Shown here one piece after another: positions 61,435-64,000 of a stretch of DNA of 64,000 bases. The notes under the pieces are model-generated. The model was not told the origin of the DNA, made no database searches, and saw nothing but the letters and a program-made list of their open reading frames with translations. The translations under genes and the position numbers were made by a program. Position 1 is the first letter of the stretch; each line of letters begins with the position of its first letter. The DNA lies in assembly GCA_022453515.1 (NCBI GenBank), contig JAJNNY010000051.1, positions 186,001 through 250,000 of the forward strand, given 5' to 3'. Source of the DNA: Astrocystis sublimbata. Taxonomy: Eukaryota > Ascomycota > Sordariomycetes > Xylariales > Xylariaceae.

Positions 61435-64000
61435 TTTGATATTTGTGTTGATGAAAGGTTTTCAAAGATGGAAGATCGTTGAGATTTGTTGATGGTGATT
61501 TGTCTCGTGTAGAAGGAGAGAAGCAGAGTGCAGTATGAGTGCTGTGGTGAGGATGTGATTGGTGATGAGAAGATTATCGTCAAAGTTGTTGGATCTTGGT
61601 CAGTTTATATACACTTCAACTGACAGTATAGATGTCAACAATTAGTACACAGTCTTTGTCATTGACCCGGGAGCTTGGTCTGGTTGTCCTTCTAGCCCCG
61701 ACGTGGCGTTTTGGCTAGTCCCCTCTATTACGAGACAATGTAAGGGTAGCGCGGCACGTACAGTCTTGGTCACAAGCTCCCGGCGCTATTCTTACCTCGC
61801 CAGACCCTCGTGATGTTTTGATTACCGTGGTAATGCTATTCTGGCACCATGTTACTGACATACGAGATCTCTTGATTCCCGCCTTGCCCGCTTCCGGGGC
61901 TGACATTTCTTTGGTGGAGACGGCCTAAGAGGGACTCGGCTAATACTGATGCTCGTATTCCGGGGGCGGCAACGCCAAGCCAGCACCGAACCCTGGAGCT
62001 GACGGGCCATCTTATTAGTCGCATCAATCGGCGCGCCTAGATGAGGGGGGTTGAGTCCTCGTTAAGCCCGTTCTGGCACCGTCGCTTGCAGCTTATTGGC
62101 GATGCAACGAGAGCAATGGGCGGACACATCGGCTCATGAGGGTGAGATCCGCGCGATTCTGGTAAGCTTAAGCGAATTGACGGCACGAGAGAACAATGGG
62201 GATGATGCTGCAAATAGTCTCGCCAGCAATACTACGCTACCTGGGATATGCCGGACTGTCAGCTAGCATCTACAACTATACCCCATTGAGATGGCCTCGT
62301 ATTATCGAAGGGTTATTCCCCGCCATCTCATGAGTGGGACGACGATCTTAGTGTTGTTCGTATCAGACACATTCATGCGTCAAGGTAAAGGCCGGCTACG
62401 CCGCAATTGGTGATTGATTGCATTGATGCAGGTGGTAACATTGGCCGACATTAGGGACAATCCTCTCATTTGGCTCGAATAACCGATGAGCTTTTTACCG
62501 CGCGATCAGATTGGATCTGAATCAGTTTCAATCATCTGAGATTACTAACTGGTCTCGATCAGTCTTGGTTGCAAAAGAGCCTGTCTGTGAACCCTCTTCC
62601 AGTTGATTGGGCGCGACTGTTGCCATTACTAATTTTGAGGGTTTTAAGAGACTTGGGTAACATGAGTTTCTTGGTTGCATCCTTGCACGGCAGGTGGGCT
62701 AAGGCTGATATCTTAGACTCTCTCACATATGTCTTTGTGGAGTGTTACTGTCCGTACTACCACCAATCCATTTACCATGTCTGCGATTCGGAATTAGAAA
62801 CCGAGCTCCATTTCCAGCACTAGCGAGTAATGCAAAAGTCCACTTCGTCATTGTCTTGACTCTTGTGTAGAACTGAGAACGAGCGGTCAGCCGCAGCGCG
62901 GCGCGGTAGCTGGAGTCATGCTATAGGGATTCACGCTGCATGGTTAGTGCTTGAATTCTTTTTGCCTGCCGCCAGACGAGTAGAAAGTTGTCCTCCAGAG
63001 CAGTGGATACCTACCCAATGCGTGACAATGCTATGTCCTTGATCCTATCTTTGATGCTCCCTCTTTCACCGATGGTCTATTCCAAGCGATCAATTGTCGC
63101 CATAAAGACGTATGGGTGGTTGGTGTTCATTGATGATTGCCAGAGCCAATGTGCGTGCACATTGGCTTAGAGCACTCTATCCCTACACCAGCATCTTCGA
63201 CTTTGAGAGGCGTGACTTGTGCCTTTGAGGATAGAGCTATTCAAGCCGAAATGGGATAACTTGGGAGTTGCGCTTCCGTCAGGTGTTGATAACATTGGCT
63301 AATGAGTACACCATGGCTCTTGAAGATGGTAATGTACTTCTAATCAACATTTTTTACGCGATGCAATAAGCGAAATGTGTGAACAAGAGATGGTAACAAC
63401 AAAAATCGTAATATGGCGGTCAAGAATTGAAGCACGATTTCCCTTTGACTTGACTGCCTTCCACAATACCATGCTCAAGTCATGGAAATAACCGCGAGGT
63501 CGTCGAAGAAGTTGCCAGTTTGTAATAGATGCGCAGTCTTGAATTTGTATTTCACCGACACACCCATCGACCTAAAAGAAGGAAGACAAGACAAGACAAT
63601 TATTGACAGACCGACAGCCCATGCCCACAACTGAGCAGATTCCTAAATTTCGCGAATGCACCAGAAAGACAGAAAAGTGCATCGCGAACAAAGATGTGAA
63701 TTGAATCTCTGTTTCGCCGCCATCTCAAAAGGCGCCTCCATGGCCTCAATGAAGCTTTGTCTGAGACAACCAGGACTGGCGGCCATCGACTGGCTCGCGC
63801 CTCATGCAGGAACCCTTCCAAGGGACAATTGGCAAATAAGCTGCAAACGGGCAACAAGCCATACATAAGATAAAATGGCCACGCAGTTGGAGATTCGGTG
63901 GAAACGGCGGACGGACATGCTCAGTGCTCACCATCGGACTGCCAGACGAAATTTGGCGCCGACGAGTGAGCGAGTGAGTGAATGAGCACGATTGAAGAAT
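61435..64000. other. Gene-poor right end
   Basis: CT-rich leader of the small secreted protein at 61435-61600 (minus strand sense), then about 2.4 kb with no supported gene. A 24-base inverted CCAAT repeat at 63144-63167 is listed separately. Genes may begin beyond the window edge. Confidence 0.4.
63144..63167. promoter_or_regulatory. Inverted CCAAT repeat (near-perfect palindrome)
   Basis: AGCCAATGTGC and GCACATTGGCT form an 11-bp inverted repeat around GT. It places two CCAAT boxes in opposite orientation, the binding word of the fungal CCAAT-binding complex. No gene start is recognised nearby, so a regulatory role is only a suggestion. Confidence 0.4.

Noticed and set aside
1..64000. CRISPR arrays, rRNA genes, autonomous transposons or AT-rich RIP islands
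   Set aside because: No regularly spaced repeats, no rRNA-like blocks, no reverse transcriptase or transposase motifs, and no long strongly AT-rich island were seen; copy-number searches were not possible.

Overview
The window looks like nuclear DNA of a filamentous ascomycete (Pezizomycotina; class not decidable from sequence alone). Genes have short introns (about 43-143 nt) with GT-AG ends and CTAAC/CTGAC-type branch sites. Gene content is typical of that group: CYP51, AA9 lytic polysaccharide monooxygenase, fungal dynamin-like GTPase, OTT_1508-type deaminase joined to a MYND finger, SNM1/Artemis-type nuclease, fungal PLC and a probable DUF2456 membrane protein. I spliced most genes by hand and give exon coordinates; the phases close in every gene described as intact.

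Layout. 1-9.7 kb: a possible small gene, a single-span membrane protein with a Ser/Thr-rich stalk, a chymotrypsin-fold protease-like gene whose frame changes just before its GDCGSW motif, then a gene-poor stretch holding a compact field of tandem and inverted repeats (8.9-9.5 kb). 9.7-18.2 kb: a CYP51-like P450 with a one-base conflict at its only intron, then two divergently transcribed, mostly alpha-helical genes of unknown function. 19.4-24.4 kb: a large secreted protein made of about four repeated modules, and a short-chain dehydrogenase. 25-29 kb: a dynamin-like GTPase with an internal stop and a small unknown gene. 30-39.5 kb: an SGNH (CE3-like) esterase, an AA9 LPMO, an aldehyde dehydrogenase, a four-span membrane protein and an MFS transporter. 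40-47.2 kb: an interrupted deaminase-MYND gene beside an intact SNM1/Artemis-like gene. 47.4-52 kb: an FAD monooxygenase and a phosphoinositide phospholipase C. 52-64 kb: sparse, with a 2EXR-type remnant, a GNAT acetyltransferase, an acidic unknown protein and a small four-cysteine secreted protein of the Hip1/Alt a 1-like kind.

Functionally this is a mixed accessory region. The secreted esterase, LPMO and four-cysteine protein suggest life on plant tissue. P450, SDR, FAD monooxygenase, ALDH and MFS genes are present but scattered, with no polyketide, peptide or terpene synthase, so I do not call a biosynthetic cluster. Four genes (protease, P450, dynamin, deaminase-MYND) each carry one or two isolated lesions in otherwise intact frames, which suggests recent gene loss, uncalled introns or assembly errors. 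The best candidates for something undescribed are the divergent helical pair (12.1-18.2 kb) and the modular secreted protein whose modules sit on symmetric phase-2 exons (19.4-22.4 kb).
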